From Lycorma delicatula (lineage: Eukaryota > Arthropoda > Insecta > Hemiptera > Fulgoridae), in the NCBI RefSeq assembly GCF_047948215.1, contig NC_134463.1:53069201-53133200 (forward strand): a DNA stretch of 64,000 nt, read 5' to 3'. The notes under the pieces are model-generated. The model was not told where the DNA came from. It searched no databases and was given only the letters and a program-made list of their open reading frames with translations. Position 1 is the first letter of the stretch. Each line of letters opens with the position of its first letter. This document shows, in pieces, positions 60,701 to 63,633 of this stretch. A program made the position numbers and the translations under genes.

Positions 60701-63633
60701 ATTCTTTGCTAATGAAGCCAAAAGTTGATAACGCTTAAATTGTTACAATTTCTCCAATACAACAATTTTTCAAAATTTTATAATTAAAGCTATTAATAAC
60801 GACAATAACTAACAGTCAATAACTAACTTTCTATTTAATCATATAAATTTTGTCATCATAAGAGTTAACATTTTAGTTTATGTATTTAAAGGATTTGAAT
60901 GAAGTTGATGGAGTGGAATGGGAAGAATTTGAAATTCCTGAACATCCATTATCACAGCAACAAAATTCAATCTCTAAACAACAGTCACCCCCACAACAAA
61001 ATCATCACCAACATCAGCAGCAACATCAGCATCAACATCAACAACATCAACAACAGCCAGAAATTCATCGTAACTCTATGAAGTAAGTTTTTATTATTTA
61101 CCTTCCATATTATGCTTCTTATTCAGATTACTTGCTGCAATTTATACAATGATCTTGAAGTTAATGTTTTTAATGAAACATATAATATATATTCATAATA
61201 ATGCCTATTGCTTCTGTAATTACTACATTTGTATGCCTGTTAAAAACTAAATGTATTAGTTTGGAGCCAAGATCTGTTACTGAATGGTTAATCAACAATG
61301 GGAATATTTTACAATGGTAATTCACTTTCTATATCTCAGATGTTTTTCAGTGCCAGCAGTCTGCAATATAAGAATTTTAATAATTTGATATCTTCAGTGA
61401 ATTTTATTTATTTTACTTCTTTATAACAATTTTTATTTTTATCAGTTACTTACTATTCAGTACAAACATTAACAGTCATAATTCCTGTGTTTTGCATAGT
61501 CAGGTATATGACTTTTATGTATAAAAGTCAATTTCTCCAGTTACTAATTTGAAAACTGTTGATAAAAAATATTATTTAATTTTTAACACACATCTGAGGA
61601 AATGTTCAAAGAGTCTTCCTTCTACTCTTAATCATTCTTGTCATTGTTTAATCATTTAATTATACATTTTTCTAATAAAGATACGTCAAGATTTATAAAA
61701 TAAACTGGATTTTCAATTGACAGTTTAAGATGATTCAGATCACTTGAACATGAAACAATTCCATGTCTTTGATGATTTTTTAAAATAAAAAATCACAAAA
61801 CGTCAATTACATGATCATGGCAGCTGATCAGTTATTTCTTAATATCTTATCTAGTCAGGATAAGTTTGATTGAGATAAGTCTCAAAGTTAAAGAAAGTGA
61901 GGAAACATCTCATAACTGATAGCCATCATGTGAAACTTGAGTCCCATATTGCCTGTCTTTCTGCCAAACAAGGAAGTCAGATGTCAAATATAGCAAACTT
62001 GGGATAATAATGTTTCTAACATCTTCAGATAGAAAGTGGCTGTTACACCTCTGTCAAAGAAATAAGGTCACAACATCCCTTTTTTTGTGACTATGTACCA
62101 AACCCCAAATATCAGGTGCATTAATTTCCTTTATACTAAGCACTTTTATCAGACCACATCACTGCTAGAAAAATGTGGATTGCTTGACAATAACAATAAT
62201 TCCTGATAAAATTCTAACCTTCATTCAAAATTTCCTTGGAAGAGTGGTAGTATCTTGGCCTTTCGTCCAGAAGTTTGTTTGAATCCCGATTAGTCATGAC
62301 ATTTTTCATTCAAAATTTCATTTAAATGTTCCACCACAAGCTTCAAGCTTATGTTACAATAGAAAAAAAAAAGTAAAAGATAAATAAAATCATCTTTGTG
62401 AAATGTATAAAGCAATCTTGGCCAACAATACTTAAATTATCATTATTTATGAACCGTTTTTGGGTACTTCCAGCCTAATGAAAGTTTTTGTGACTGATGT
62501 TTGATAGATCTTTACTAATGACCCTCTAATAAGTTATTTTTTAAAGTACACTAGTTTTGGGTAATTGTACCTGATTGTGGAGCATCTTCAAGCCATTTAA
62601 AGTTTTATTTTCAGATTTACGATTGTTGATGGGTTGGTTGTGGTGAATTAGAAAATATTACAAGGAGTTGTTTGTGGATGGTAACAGTTTCCTTTTCATT
62701 TTTCTACTAACACTGGAACATTAAAGCTCATTTTTTTACTGTGTACTTAAACACCATTATCCTCTAAACTAGATTTGATTAGTAATAATTTTAACTGATT
62801 ACAACCAGCTGAAAAACCAAAATTTCCACCAGTTACTAAGTGCTGTAGACCACAGATGCACATTTGTTCAAATAACTGATTATAAATATAAATTCATGTT
62901 ATTAAATTTTCTTATAGAATAAATATTTAGCCTGTAAATACCCCCCCAAAAAACTTCAAATGTTAATCAATCACTTTTACTAATTCTTAAAAATGATTTT
63001 CAAAAGGATACACTTGCAGCTTGTGATTTTCTCCAGCATGACACCCAAAAATTTACATTTCCATAATTTAGATCTAAATACGGAAATTTTACTGTTTGTT
63101 GAAACCTAAATAGCAAACAAAAATTTTTTAAATCAATGATATGAAGAATGTAAAGGCAGTTTTTATTTCAATATTACATACAATTTCCTTATAAGTGCCC
63201 ATTTCCTTAATAGAGTATTAATTATGCTTCTGAATAAGACTTTTATCTTAAATCCAACACTGTTTATTACAATCAACTTAGGTAATTTATTTTTAATATA
63301 TTTGAAAAATTCCACTGAATTTTTAATGTAAAAATTGTCAGATTTTTATAAGATTCTTCTTACGTTTTATTTATTTTATTAATATTCATAATCCTTAATT
63401 TATTATTTACTACAGATCATTAGAAGTTGGTGCTTCTCGCCCTAGTCCAGGAAGTGTAGGGAAATTAAGAATCAGTAGTGAAATGAAATCAAAACTTGAA
63501 AGAGTGACAGCAAATCATAGTCTTCGTTCTACAACAAAATCAAATAATCATCCTCCACCAATTCCTAACATGAATCCACCAACTACTGGCAAATTAGATT
63601 CTGATAGACGTCTTCTACTGCAACAGCAACTTG
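758..63633 (+). CDS. Myo15: Unconventional myosin, class XV-like (partial gene, 31 exons)
   Basis: An actin-based motor with a MyTH4 tail. The 31 exons join in one frame with GT/AG introns to give about 1,649 residues. Counting from the first residue seen: motor ~1-525 ([14 protein letters not shown], switch [22 protein letters not shown], converter [16 protein letters not shown]); three IQ motifs ~530-600; charged helix ~597-625; MyTH4 ~690-850; FERM-F1-like piece ~857-920; then ~700 residues of low-complexity linker containing [16 protein letters not shown]. The P-loop and switch I exons lie left of the window and the C-terminus lies right. A single MyTH4, no complete FERM after it and a long Pro/Gln/Ser linker match class XV (Drosophila Myo10A/Sisyphus), which acts in filopodia and cell contacts in flies and in stereocilia in vertebrates. 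Class VII or XXII is less likely because their first FERM is normally complete. The symbol is by class, not by database match. Confidence 0.82.
936..3426. other. Intron a (2.5 kb)
   Basis: Plain AT-rich intron with a GTAATT donor and TTTTAG acceptor. The stretch 2520-2600 read on the minus strand has a vaguely tRNA-like GGTAAAGTGGTTAA box, too weak to call a SINE. Nothing else is recognisable. Confidence 0.6.
3427..3550 (+). CDS. Myo15: Exon b: motor, [21 protein letters not shown] block
   Basis: Encodes [19 protein letters not shown] and [20 protein letters not shown], the usual region after the YLN(Q) motif in the motor upper 50-kDa domain. It starts in phase 0 and ends with one base of a split codon, completed as Val by the next exon. 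Confidence 0.93.
3890..4395. repeat. ~500-bp near-perfect palindrome (foldback/hairpin repeat)
   Basis: The two halves are reverse complements over about 240 bp each with a loop of about 15 bases near 4121-4136. Matching pairs include CTTGTCAATGTGGTA (4107-4121) against TACCACACTGACAAG, TTATTAAAATCAAGTCATG against CATATGACTTGATTTTAATAA, and, further out, TCAGAAAATTATTTCCATC against GATGGAAATAATTTTCTGA. No coding potential: an apparent 73-codon frame here is an artefact. Likely a non-autonomous foldback element or an inverted duplication; the family is unknown. Confidence 0.8.
5395..5435. repeat. Perfect 17-bp hairpin
   Basis: TAGGGGATTTTTTATTA (5395-5411) and TAATAAAAAATCCCCTA (5419-5435) are exact reverse complements around a 7-base loop. 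No role is evident. It may be the collapsed remnant of a small inverted-repeat element. Confidence 0.75.
5851..6005 (+). CDS. Myo15: Exon c: motor, VLHLGNVYF block
   Basis: Completes the split Val codon and reads [13 protein letters not shown], with [21 protein letters not shown] further on, typical of the myosin upper 50-kDa domain. It ends in phase 0 after ACT at a GTAAGT donor. Confidence 0.94.
6006..7827. other. Intron c (1.8 kb)
   Basis: AT-rich intron with GTAAGT donor and TTTACAG acceptor. No repeat family or exon recognised. Small open frames here on either strand have no family features. Confidence 0.6.
7828..8022 (+). CDS. Myo15: Exon d: motor with switch II (DIFGFE)
   Basis: 65 codons containing [20 protein letters not shown] (the DALAK-type motif) and [13 protein letters not shown], the switch II loop that senses the nucleotide gamma-phosphate. 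The residue 16 positions before DAFAK, the TEDS position in family numbering, is Glu. By the TEDS rule this suggests a motor not needing heavy-chain phosphorylation; that is inference from a hand count. Confidence 0.96.
8212..8346 (+). CDS. Myo15: Exon e: motor, [14 protein letters not shown] block
   Basis: 45 codons reading [20 protein letters not shown], then a helix ending near EYAKEKI, the relay-helix region directly after switch II. Phase 0 at both ends. Intron d before it is only 189 bp. Confidence 0.96.
8347..10310. other. Intron e (2.0 kb)
   Basis: Contains the minus-strand SINE-B at 8450-8585. The rest, including a slightly less AT-rich stretch at 9690-9910, has nothing I can name. 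The acceptor is TTTCAG at 10305-10310. Confidence 0.55.
8450..8585 (-). mobile_element. tRNA-derived SINE, family B (minus strand, degenerate)
   Basis: Read on the minus strand it starts with a tRNA-like head (CAATGGCAGAGTGATG, then CCTTTCACCTGTAGGATTCT) and runs into GGTATGGCATTTTTTCATGTG and CTACAAAATTCAT. The same order of blocks is seen at 62234-62372 and, tail only, at 55010-55135. No target duplication was identified. Confidence 0.6.
10311..10598 (+). CDS. Myo15: Exon f: motor, lower 50-kDa and actin-binding region
   Basis: 96 codons including [41 protein letters not shown] and [22 protein letters not shown]...GFL.KN is diagnostic for myosin heads. The following loop 2 is very short, since exon g continues straight into SKMF. 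Confidence 0.97.
10599..12746. other. Intron f (2.1 kb) with three small hairpins
   Basis: AT-rich intron. Inverted repeats: GATAAAAGCT/AAGCTTTTATC (11386-11411), CGTAGCTTA/TAAGCTACG (11426-11446) and TGCTAGGAGT/ACTCCTAGCA (12367-12401). A weak tRNA-like stretch at 12015-12080 was not strong enough to call. No exon seen. Confidence 0.55.
12747..12904 (+). CDS. Myo15: Exon g: motor, loop 2 to [11 protein letters not shown] helix
   Basis: Encodes [14 protein letters not shown], then [20 protein letters not shown]. The T.A..F..SL..L...M pattern is the standard helix before the [12 protein letters not shown] strand. Ends with two bases of a Lys codon completed by the next exon. Confidence 0.95.
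12905..13438. other. Intron g (534 bp)
   Basis: GTAAGT donor and a strong pyrimidine tract before TTTACAG. Nothing recognisable inside. Confidence 0.6.
13439..13663 (+). CDS. Myo15: Exon h: motor SH1 helix and converter
   Basis: Reads [20 protein letters not shown], then [20 protein letters not shown] and [15 protein letters not shown]. These are the SH1 helix and the converter that drives the lever arm. Splits an Arg codon at its 3' end. Confidence 0.97.
13664..14674. other. Intron h (1.0 kb)
   Basis: GTAATT donor, TCTGCAG acceptor. AT-rich, no repeat or exon recognised. Confidence 0.6.
14675..14896 (+). CDS. Myo15: Exon i: end of motor, IQ1 and start of IQ2
   Basis: Encodes [19 protein letters not shown], the last motor strand and start of the lever arm, then the IQ motif [16 protein letters not shown] and the first half of a second (AIKLQSAYR). 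IQ motifs bind calmodulin or related light chains. Splits an Arg codon at the 3' end. Confidence 0.96.
14897..15823. other. Intron i (0.9 kb)
   Basis: Mostly the minus-strand SINE-like copy at 14980-15272 and a short (TA)n at 14921-14938. The remainder is unremarkable. The acceptor is TGTAG at 15819-15823. Confidence 0.55.
14980..15272 (-). mobile_element. tRNA-derived SINE, family A-like (minus strand)
   Basis: On the minus strand it runs TTAAACTCATCATTGC, AAAATCAGCTGATTTTCAAA, GGTTCAAGTC, then GGATTTGAATGCTAGA. It follows block by block the young SINE at 37398-37711 (TTAACGCGTCTTCC, AAAATCAGCTGATTTGGAA, GTTCAAGTCC, GGATTTGAATAGTAGA). Its 3' part (TACCGGCAAGCCTAC) differs from that copy, so it is a related subfamily or a chimera. 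The 15291-15330 stretch beyond its head has another tRNA-like box (TGGCAGAGTGGTAG) that I cannot assign. Confidence 0.65.
15824..15929 (+). CDS. Myo15: Exon j: IQ2 second half and IQ3
   Basis: Completes [10 protein letters not shown] of the second IQ motif and encodes the third, [20 protein letters not shown]. Phase 0 at the 3' end (AAG|GTAATA). Three IQ motifs fit a class XV lever arm. Confidence 0.94.
15930..18578. other. Intron j (2.6 kb)
   Basis: Holds a T22 tract (16601-16622) and a possible pogo/Tigger-like element at 16951-17974. Other parts are plain AT-rich sequence. Confidence 0.55.
16951..17974. mobile_element. Possible pogo/Tigger-like element
   Basis: Starts CAGTAGAACCCCTGTTAG, then TTTGATTGGGATCAATAG. 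The reverse complement of its right end starts CAGTTATCCCTCTAAACTG, then ATTCCAATTCAACCGATCCC. Both ends share CAGT..(C)CCCT and a GATT..GATC block, the style of pogo/Tigger termini. There is no clear TA duplication and no readable transposase, so the call is tentative. Confidence 0.35.
18579..18735 (+). CDS. Myo15: Exon k: charged helix after IQs and pre-MyTH4 segment
   Basis: Starts with a highly charged run ([20 protein letters not shown]), probably a short single alpha helix or extended lever. Then [17 protein letters not shown], the segment that precedes MyTH4 in myosins VII and XV. One base of a Glu codon is left at the donor. Confidence 0.9.
19295..19326. repeat. Perfect 12-bp hairpin
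   Basis: GTGAGGCACTTG (19295-19306) and CAAGTGCCTCAC (19315-19326) are exact reverse complements around CCAGTTAA. More GC-rich than its surroundings. Function unknown. Confidence 0.7.
20375..20512. repeat. Degenerate TATAGTATC-type tandem repeat
   Basis: Runs of TATAGTATCTATAG and close variants repeat irregularly, built from TAGTA and TATCTA words. A simple-sequence region with no coding signal. Confidence 0.7.
20640..21182 (+). mobile_element. Non-LTR retrotransposon 3' end (RTE-like RT C-terminus), decayed
   Basis: Although interrupted by stops, the + strand reads [13 protein letters not shown], then [32 protein letters not shown] and ESWGAA. This is the C-terminal region after the RT palm of insect endonuclease-RT elements (family pattern: YGSETWT..., RLEAFEMW, R..WIGHILRH...I.EG...G, WR.AA). 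It ends in GACAAAAAAAAAAG, a polyA-like tail. The 5' part is missing, typical of truncated LINE insertion. An apparent 140-codon frame on the opposite strand is its shadow. Confidence 0.72.
22034..22170 (+). CDS. Myo15: Exon l: start of MyTH4 region
   Basis: Encodes [16 protein letters not shown], then [19 protein letters not shown]. The LP..I....F.KF...YF sequence is the typical lead-in to MyTH4 in MyTH4-FERM myosins. Starts by completing a Glu codon and ends in phase 0. Confidence 0.93.
22362..22535 (+). CDS. Myo15: Exon m: MyTH4 first half
   Basis: 58 codons containing [31 protein letters not shown] and [11 protein letters not shown]. These match the MyTH4 pattern P(I/L)..PLL......A...F..ILRFMGD. 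MyTH4 domains bind microtubules or partner proteins. Confidence 0.95.
22536..22999. other. Intron m (464 bp)
   Basis: AT-rich, GTAAGA donor and TTATAG acceptor. Nothing recognisable inside. Confidence 0.6.
23000..23160 (+). CDS. Myo15: Exon n: MyTH4 core
   Basis: Encodes [20 protein letters not shown], then [19 protein letters not shown] and LYKFLL. LRDEI..Q...QT......RGW.L...C...F.PS..L.K.L is the diagnostic MyTH4 core. Splits a Lys codon at the donor. Confidence 0.97.
23161..23619. other. Intron n (459 bp)
   Basis: AT-rich with a T tract near 23567-23580 and acceptor ATTTCAG ending at 23619. Nothing else seen. Confidence 0.6.
23620..23780 (+). CDS. Myo15: Exon o: MyTH4 end and linker to FERM-like fold
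   Basis: Encodes [19 protein letters not shown], then [20 protein letters not shown] and LQLQFAD. The RTYPP...EW.A.......ML...F.DG stretch is the usual bridge from MyTH4 to the FERM F1 lobe. The final Gly codon is split. Confidence 0.95.
23781..25696. other. Intron o (1.9 kb)
   Basis: A (TA)n run at 24271-24291. The sequence at 24300-24480 is slightly less AT-rich but unassigned. No exon or transposase recognised. Confidence 0.55.
25697..25926 (+). CDS. Myo15: Exon p: FERM F1-like fragment
   Basis: Completes Gly and reads [20 protein letters not shown], then [20 protein letters not shown] and [11 protein letters not shown]. This resembles the ubiquitin-like F1 lobe of FERM, where the S.T..A/E pattern is followed by GW.I. 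After ~65 residues it passes into [12 protein letters not shown]. The F2 and F3 lobes do not follow in this window, as expected for the degenerate first FERM of class XV. Confidence 0.9.
25979..27307 (+). mobile_element. mariner-family transposon, decayed, carrying a tiny SINE insertion
   Basis: The transposase relic reads CSGKPS then [70 protein letters not shown] and [19 protein letters not shown], ending NYVEK; all are landmarks of insect mariners. Frameshifts and stops separate the blocks. The catalytic block is read [10 protein letters not shown] where the family has a (G)DETW sequence, so it is dead. Outer ends are AGAGAGGTAATTC (from 25981) and, reverse-complemented, CGAGAGGTTATCTTTAAAG (from 27307). 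TA occurs beside both ends but the left end is blurred. Interrupted at 26309-26353. Confidence 0.82.
26309..26353 (+). mobile_element. 45-bp SINE head (tRNA-like A box) with 12-bp target duplication
   Basis: ACCGGGTTGGTCTAGTGGTG and ATGCATCTTCC match the 5' head of the SINE-A copy at 37398. The insert is bracketed by GCCCTCAGTAAT at 26297-26308 and 26354-26365. Removing insert and one repeat restores the mariner reading across the PSVITED block. So it is a real insertion that contains only the head and no SINE body or tail. Confidence 0.8.
27978..28055 (+). CDS. Myo15: Exon q: proline-rich linker
   Basis: 26 codons, phase 0 at both ends: [20 protein letters not shown], then QQTSPV. A proline-rich tract of the kind that binds SH3 or EVH1-type modules. 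Assigned to the gene by frame continuity, consensus splice sites and composition rather than by a family motif. Confidence 0.82.
28056..30849. other. Intron q (2.8 kb)
   Basis: Contains the truncated SINE at 28815-28975. A short C-rich patch at 29205-29250 stands out from the AT-rich background but is unassigned. No exon recognised. Confidence 0.5.
28815..28975 (+). mobile_element. 5'-truncated SINE-A tail
   Basis: GTACAAAACTACATTTTATT, CATTCATCCTCTGAAGTAAT and GGTGGTTCTGGAGGCTGAAC run parallel to GTACAAGACTACACTTCATT, CATTCATCCTCTGAAGAATT and GGTAGTTACCGGAGGCTAAA in the complete copy at 37398-37711. The tRNA head is missing. Confidence 0.75.
30850..30984 (+). CDS. Myo15: Exon r: Ser/Arg-rich linker
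   Basis: 45 codons, phase 0 at both ends, with [18 protein letters not shown] and [19 protein letters not shown]. The RSRSLDNLL sequence is a good candidate basophilic-kinase/14-3-3 type site (inference). No family domain. Confidence 0.85.
30985..32245. other. Intron r (1.3 kb)
   Basis: AT-rich, donor GTAAGT, acceptor TTGTAG. A 75-codon frame near 31423-31650 lacks any family feature. Nothing else seen. Confidence 0.55.
32246..32436 (+). CDS. Myo15: Exon s: linker, acidic/Ser-rich
   Basis: Encodes [20 protein letters not shown], then [20 protein letters not shown] and [11 protein letters not shown]. Low-complexity, mostly polar. The last Gly codon is split and completed correctly by the next exon, which supports the gene model. 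Confidence 0.87.
32572..32679 (+). CDS. Myo15: Exon t: linker
   Basis: Completes Gly and encodes [20 protein letters not shown], then [15 protein letters not shown] with the Arg codon split. Only 135 bp separate it from the previous exon. Confidence 0.87.
33525..34043 (-). mobile_element. mariner transposase, 3' portion (minus strand; left of piggyBac insertion)
   Basis: The minus strand reads [75 protein letters not shown] and RLLFLPKLKKW. Stops and shifts break it, and the first catalytic Asp (DETW in active relatives) reads GEAW. It breaks off exactly at the TTAA at 34040-34043 where a piggyBac-like element begins, and resumes at 35012. Confidence 0.82.
34044..35007 (+). mobile_element. 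piggyBac-like element, internally deleted, flanked by TTAA
   Basis: The left end is TTAA-CCTTTTCAGGATTAAAA and the reverse complement of the right end TTAA-CCTTTTTGGGACTAACG, so TIRs of about 16 bp with the TTAA duplications (34040-34043, 35008-35011) that define piggyBac. Inside, the + strand reads [40 protein letters not shown] and, after shifts, [12 protein letters not shown]. These match the DDE_Tnp_1_7 N-terminal half and the family's first catalytic-Asp motif (DE.M..FKGR), but that Asp reads Asn. The rest of the catalytic domain is missing. Confidence 0.8.
35012..35160 (-). mobile_element. mariner transposase, 5' portion (minus strand; right of piggyBac insertion)
   Basis: Minus strand reads [20 protein letters not shown], then a one-base shift before the TTAA junction. 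The (H)HI..D.LGM+KLS helix-turn-helix block normally sits directly before the LTVDQK block found on the other side of the piggyBac element. So this is the other half of the same mariner. Confidence 0.7.
35534..35679 (+). CDS. Myo15: Exon u: Ser-rich linker
   Basis: Completes Arg, then [20 protein letters not shown] and [20 protein letters not shown]. Basic then Ser/acidic. Ends with one base of an Ala codon that the next exon completes. Confidence 0.86.
35680..37228. other. Intron u (1.5 kb)
   Basis: AT-rich, GTAAAA donor, TTTAG acceptor. I recognise no repeat or exon. Confidence 0.55.
37229..37367 (+). CDS. Myo15: Exon v: linker, [18 protein letters not shown] block
   Basis: Encodes [20 protein letters not shown], then [19 protein letters not shown]. 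The [13 protein letters not shown] helix looks like a conserved short interaction segment rather than random linker. Splits a Gln codon. Confidence 0.88.
37398..37711 (+). mobile_element. Full-length tRNA-derived SINE (family A) with perfect 17-bp TSD
   Basis: Begins CCACCGGGTTGGTCTAGTGG and TTAACGCGTC, a tRNA-like A box, with a B-box-like GTTCAAGTCC; the body runs to GGAGGCTAAACAGG and an A-rich GAAAAAGAAAGAAA tail. AGTCTTATTACTGCAAA flanks it at 37381-37397 and 37712-37728 without mismatch, which marks a recent insertion. It sits 30 bp past the donor of the preceding exon. Other copies: 14980 (minus), 26309 (head), 28815 (tail). Confidence 0.93.
38563..38605. repeat. (TA)n microsatellite followed by GTAT repeats
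   Basis: About 21 TA units, then GTATGTATGTATGTATATG. It abuts the left end of a transposon relic at 38629. Confidence 0.9.
38629..39560 (-). mobile_element. Tc1/mariner-superfamily transposase relic (minus strand)
   Basis: Minus strand at 39080-39350 reads [12 protein letters not shown], then [20 protein letters not shown] and [16 protein letters not shown]. This matches the end of IS630/Tc1-like insect transposases (family pattern WPPRSPDL.P.DFFLW.. .K..VY..K). 38630-39060 is then the AT-rich 3' flank, and its outer edge GTGCATCACAAAGTTCTCCC looks like a terminal repeat. No matching right end was found. Broken by stops and indels. Confidence 0.55.
39663..39792 (+). CDS. Myo15: Exon w: linker, acidic then Gly-rich
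   Basis: Completes Gln and reads [20 protein letters not shown], then [20 protein letters not shown]. It shares DxFxxLFDD and IKGG words with the preceding exon (IKGG also at that exon's end), hinting at an internal duplication of a short motif. Phase 0 at the donor. Confidence 0.87.
39793..41544. other. Intron w (1.8 kb)
   Basis: Apart from the mariner fragment at 40200-40510 I see only AT-rich sequence. Acceptor AACAG at 41540-41544. Confidence 0.55.
40200..40510 (+). mobile_element. mariner transposase C-terminal fragment
   Basis: + strand reads (with one shift) [19 protein letters not shown], preceded by a YNFHLF-type block, and ends [15 protein letters not shown] then GDYV. This matches the mariner ending (DELK.AV......F...GI.KLV.R.DKC....GDYVE). 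The upstream catalytic parts are gone. Confidence 0.7.
41545..41668 (+). CDS. Myo15: Exon x: Pro/Met-rich linker
   Basis: Encodes [20 protein letters not shown], then [18 protein letters not shown]. Proline-rich, possible SH3/profilin-type ligand (inference from composition). One base of a Gly codon remains at the donor. Confidence 0.85.
41669..43740. other. Intron x (2.1 kb)
   Basis: AT-rich. A somewhat more balanced patch at 42890-43020 could be an old repeat but matches nothing I know. Acceptor TGTGCAG at 43734-43740. Confidence 0.5.
43741..43845 (+). CDS. Myo15: Exon y: Gly/Ser/Met-rich linker
   Basis: Completes Gly and encodes [20 protein letters not shown], then [14 protein letters not shown]. 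It ends with one base of Gly, restored correctly by the exon at 51203. The 7.4-kb intron that follows is the largest in the window. Confidence 0.85.
43936..43966 (+). other. Candidate 31-bp cryptic/poison exon
   Basis: TTTTTTACAG precedes and GTAAGT follows a 31-base block only 90 bp downstream of the previous donor. Read in frame it gives [10 protein letters not shown], but 31 is not a multiple of three. Joining it to the next exon produces a stop (TAA) after five more codons. Sites are strong by eye. Whether it is used cannot be told from sequence. Confidence 0.4.
44858..44880. repeat. (AAT)n microsatellite
   Basis: About seven AAT/ATA units in intron sequence. Confidence 0.85.
45684..45731. 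repeat. (CA)n microsatellite
   Basis: About 24 uninterrupted CA units. Pure enough to be polymorphic. Confidence 0.97.
46711..48998. mobile_element. 2.3-kb DNA element with long (~620-730 bp) terminal inverted repeats
   Basis: Left end TACCGGGTAAACATTTGAAA and the reverse complement of the right end TACCGGGTGATCATTTGAAA agree. The inverted similarity continues for 46711-47335 against 48268-48998, e.g. GTTGAATAA/TTATTCAACAAC, GGTATACAAGG/CTTGTATACC, TTTAACCATTTGAAAT/ATTTCAAATGGTTAAA, ATTATGTTGGAATACA/TGTATCCCAACATAA. The right arm is longer through a small local duplication near 48630-48680. TTA flanks both ends (46708-46710, 48999-49001), possibly a 3-bp target duplication. The 0.9-kb centre has no recognisable transposase. 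Probably non-autonomous; a 3-bp TTA site fits PIF/Harbinger among others, but the termini are not diagnostic. Confidence 0.85.
50161..51050 (-). mobile_element. mariner element, internally deleted, with TIRs and TA duplication (minus strand)
   Basis: Ends are CAAAGTGTGGTTAAAAAACT (50161 on) and, reverse-complemented, TAAGGTGTGGCTAAAAAATA (from 51050), each next to TA (50159-50160, 51051-51052). The minus strand gives an N-terminal block ([10 protein letters not shown], then ESFKQFKEG, where the family has FKRFKEGRE) and a C-terminal block ([42 protein letters not shown]). The middle with the first two catalytic acids is almost gone. An apparent 111-codon minus frame starts inside the TIR and is not a true gene start. 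Confidence 0.82.
51203..51387 (+). CDS. Myo15: Exon z: Gln-rich linker
   Basis: Completes Gly and encodes [20 protein letters not shown], then [19 protein letters not shown] and [19 protein letters not shown]. The last part could form a Gln/Leu coiled-coil helix. Phase 0 at the GTAAGT donor. Confidence 0.9.
51388..51749. other. Intron z (362 bp)
   Basis: T-rich. Ends in TTTTTTAGCAG, a tandem acceptor discussed separately. Confidence 0.6.
51750..51827 (+). CDS. Myo15: Exon aa: short Gln/Thr/Lys linker, tandem NAGNAG acceptor
   Basis: With the first AG (51748-51749) it reads [20 protein letters not shown], then VTTKAQ. With the second AG (51751-51752) the leading Gln is dropped. Both keep frame and the exon is 78 or 75 bp. 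Phase 0 at the donor. Confidence 0.82.
51828..52672. other. Intron aa (845 bp)
   Basis: AT-rich. An open frame at 52163-52387 has no family feature. Nothing recognised. Confidence 0.55.
52673..52771 (+). CDS. Myo15: Exon ab: Ser-rich linker
   Basis: 33 codons, phase 0 both ends: [20 protein letters not shown], then [13 protein letters not shown]. SxSP and RKSS are plausible phosphorylation sites (inference). Confidence 0.85.
53046..54289 (+). mobile_element. Near full-length mariner-like element, decayed, TIRs and TA duplication
   Basis: Ends CAAAGGGACTAGGAAAGTTT (53046 on) and, reverse-complemented, CAAAGAGCACTAGCAAAAGT (from 54289), next to TA at 53044-53045 and 54290-54291. Transposase blocks on + strand: [46 protein letters not shown] (first catalytic Asp still present), [18 protein letters not shown] and VKNKLKGG, closing with a G.YxxK-like end. 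At least three frameshifts and several stops break the frame. 1,244 bp is a normal mariner length. Confidence 0.85.
55010..55135 (+). mobile_element. SINE family B tail, 5' truncated
   Basis: TTTAGGCATGGTGTCGTTTG, CATATGCTACAAATTTCC and CACAAGCTTC with AAGCTTCAGTGG parallel the copies at 8450-8585 (minus) and 62234-62372. The tRNA head is absent. Confidence 0.55.
57160..57360 (+). CDS. Myo15: Exon ac: polyproline plus conserved [16 protein letters not shown] block
   Basis: 67 codons: [19 protein letters not shown], then [20 protein letters not shown] and [20 protein letters not shown]. The polyproline is a profilin/EVH1/SH3 type ligand. The following basic-aromatic block has the look of strongly conserved sequence and I associate it with class XV tails (memory, not verified). 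The donor CAG|GTTATT is weaker than the others, so a hidden exon or different end is possible. Confidence 0.88.
59423..59656. repeat. GC-rich island with internal repeats
   Basis: Abruptly GC-rich inside AT-rich intron. Contains an imperfect direct repeat: CTGCAGAGCTCGCTTCTTTT...CCATTCCCA (near 59526) and CTGCAGAGCTTGCTTTTCAA...CCATTCCCA (near 59588), and repeated CTCAGG words before them. One forward frame is open for 60 codons but is biased and has no family signature. Probably part of an inserted repeat. Confidence 0.6.
59660..60692 (+). mobile_element. Unclassified retroelement-like 3' region
   Basis: CCAAATTTTAAGGTAATCGG, TTGGTTAGATCTCTCGTGATG and a nearby ACATATATATGTATATATAC run, and later TAAAAATTTGGCTGTGATTG with TTATATAATAGTATAGATAG, are the sort of phrases found in 3' regions of insect non-LTR elements. 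It may form one insertion with the GC-rich island upstream. No coding remains and no target duplication found. Confidence 0.35.
60877..61082 (+). CDS. Myo15: Exon ad: [19 protein letters not shown] and Gln/His-rich run
   Basis: Starts in phase 0 with [20 protein letters not shown], acidic and probably conserved, then [20 protein letters not shown] and [11 protein letters not shown]. The QH tract is built from CAA/CAG/CAT/CAC mixtures, so slippage-prone but not a pure CAG repeat. Ends by splitting a Lys codon. Confidence 0.87.
61870..62220 (-). mobile_element. Tc1/mariner-like transposase relic (minus strand)
   Basis: Minus strand reads, across stops, [17 protein letters not shown] and, in the next frame, [20 protein letters not shown]. 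This resembles the stretch between the first two catalytic acids of insect IS630/Tc1-like transposases (family: VW.GL....IGPFFF...VTG..YL.ML). The later FQQDGAPPH block is not clear. Possibly the same family as 38629-39560, which retains the complementary C-terminal part. Confidence 0.45.
62234..62372 (+). mobile_element. tRNA-derived SINE, family B
   Basis: TTGGAAGAGTGGTAGTATCT and TGGCCTTTCGTCCAGAAGTT with TTTGAATCCCG give tRNA-like A and B boxes. Then GTCATGACATTTTTCATTC and CACAAGCTTCAAGCTTATGT lead to an A-rich tail (GAAAAAAAAAAGTAAAAG). No perfect target duplication seen. It lies directly beside the transposase relic ending at 62220. Confidence 0.7.
63416..63633 (+). CDS. Myo15: Exon ae: Ser/Pro/Asn-rich linker, last complete exon
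   Basis: Completes Lys and encodes [20 protein letters not shown], then [19 protein letters not shown] and [18 protein letters not shown], ending RRLLLQQQL plus one base. The [12 protein letters not shown] segment resembles helical motifs in Myo15/MyTH4 tails (inference). The donor is GTAAGT. Confidence 0.9.

Larger units (their letters stand above)
57361..60876. other. Intron ac (3.5 kb)
   Basis: 57370-58250 T/C-rich and unassigned. A patch at 58270-58400 is more balanced but unknown. 58440-59420 is AT-rich. The GC-rich island and retroelement-like tail follow at 59423-60692. Acceptor CATTTTAG at 60869-60876. Confidence 0.5.
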
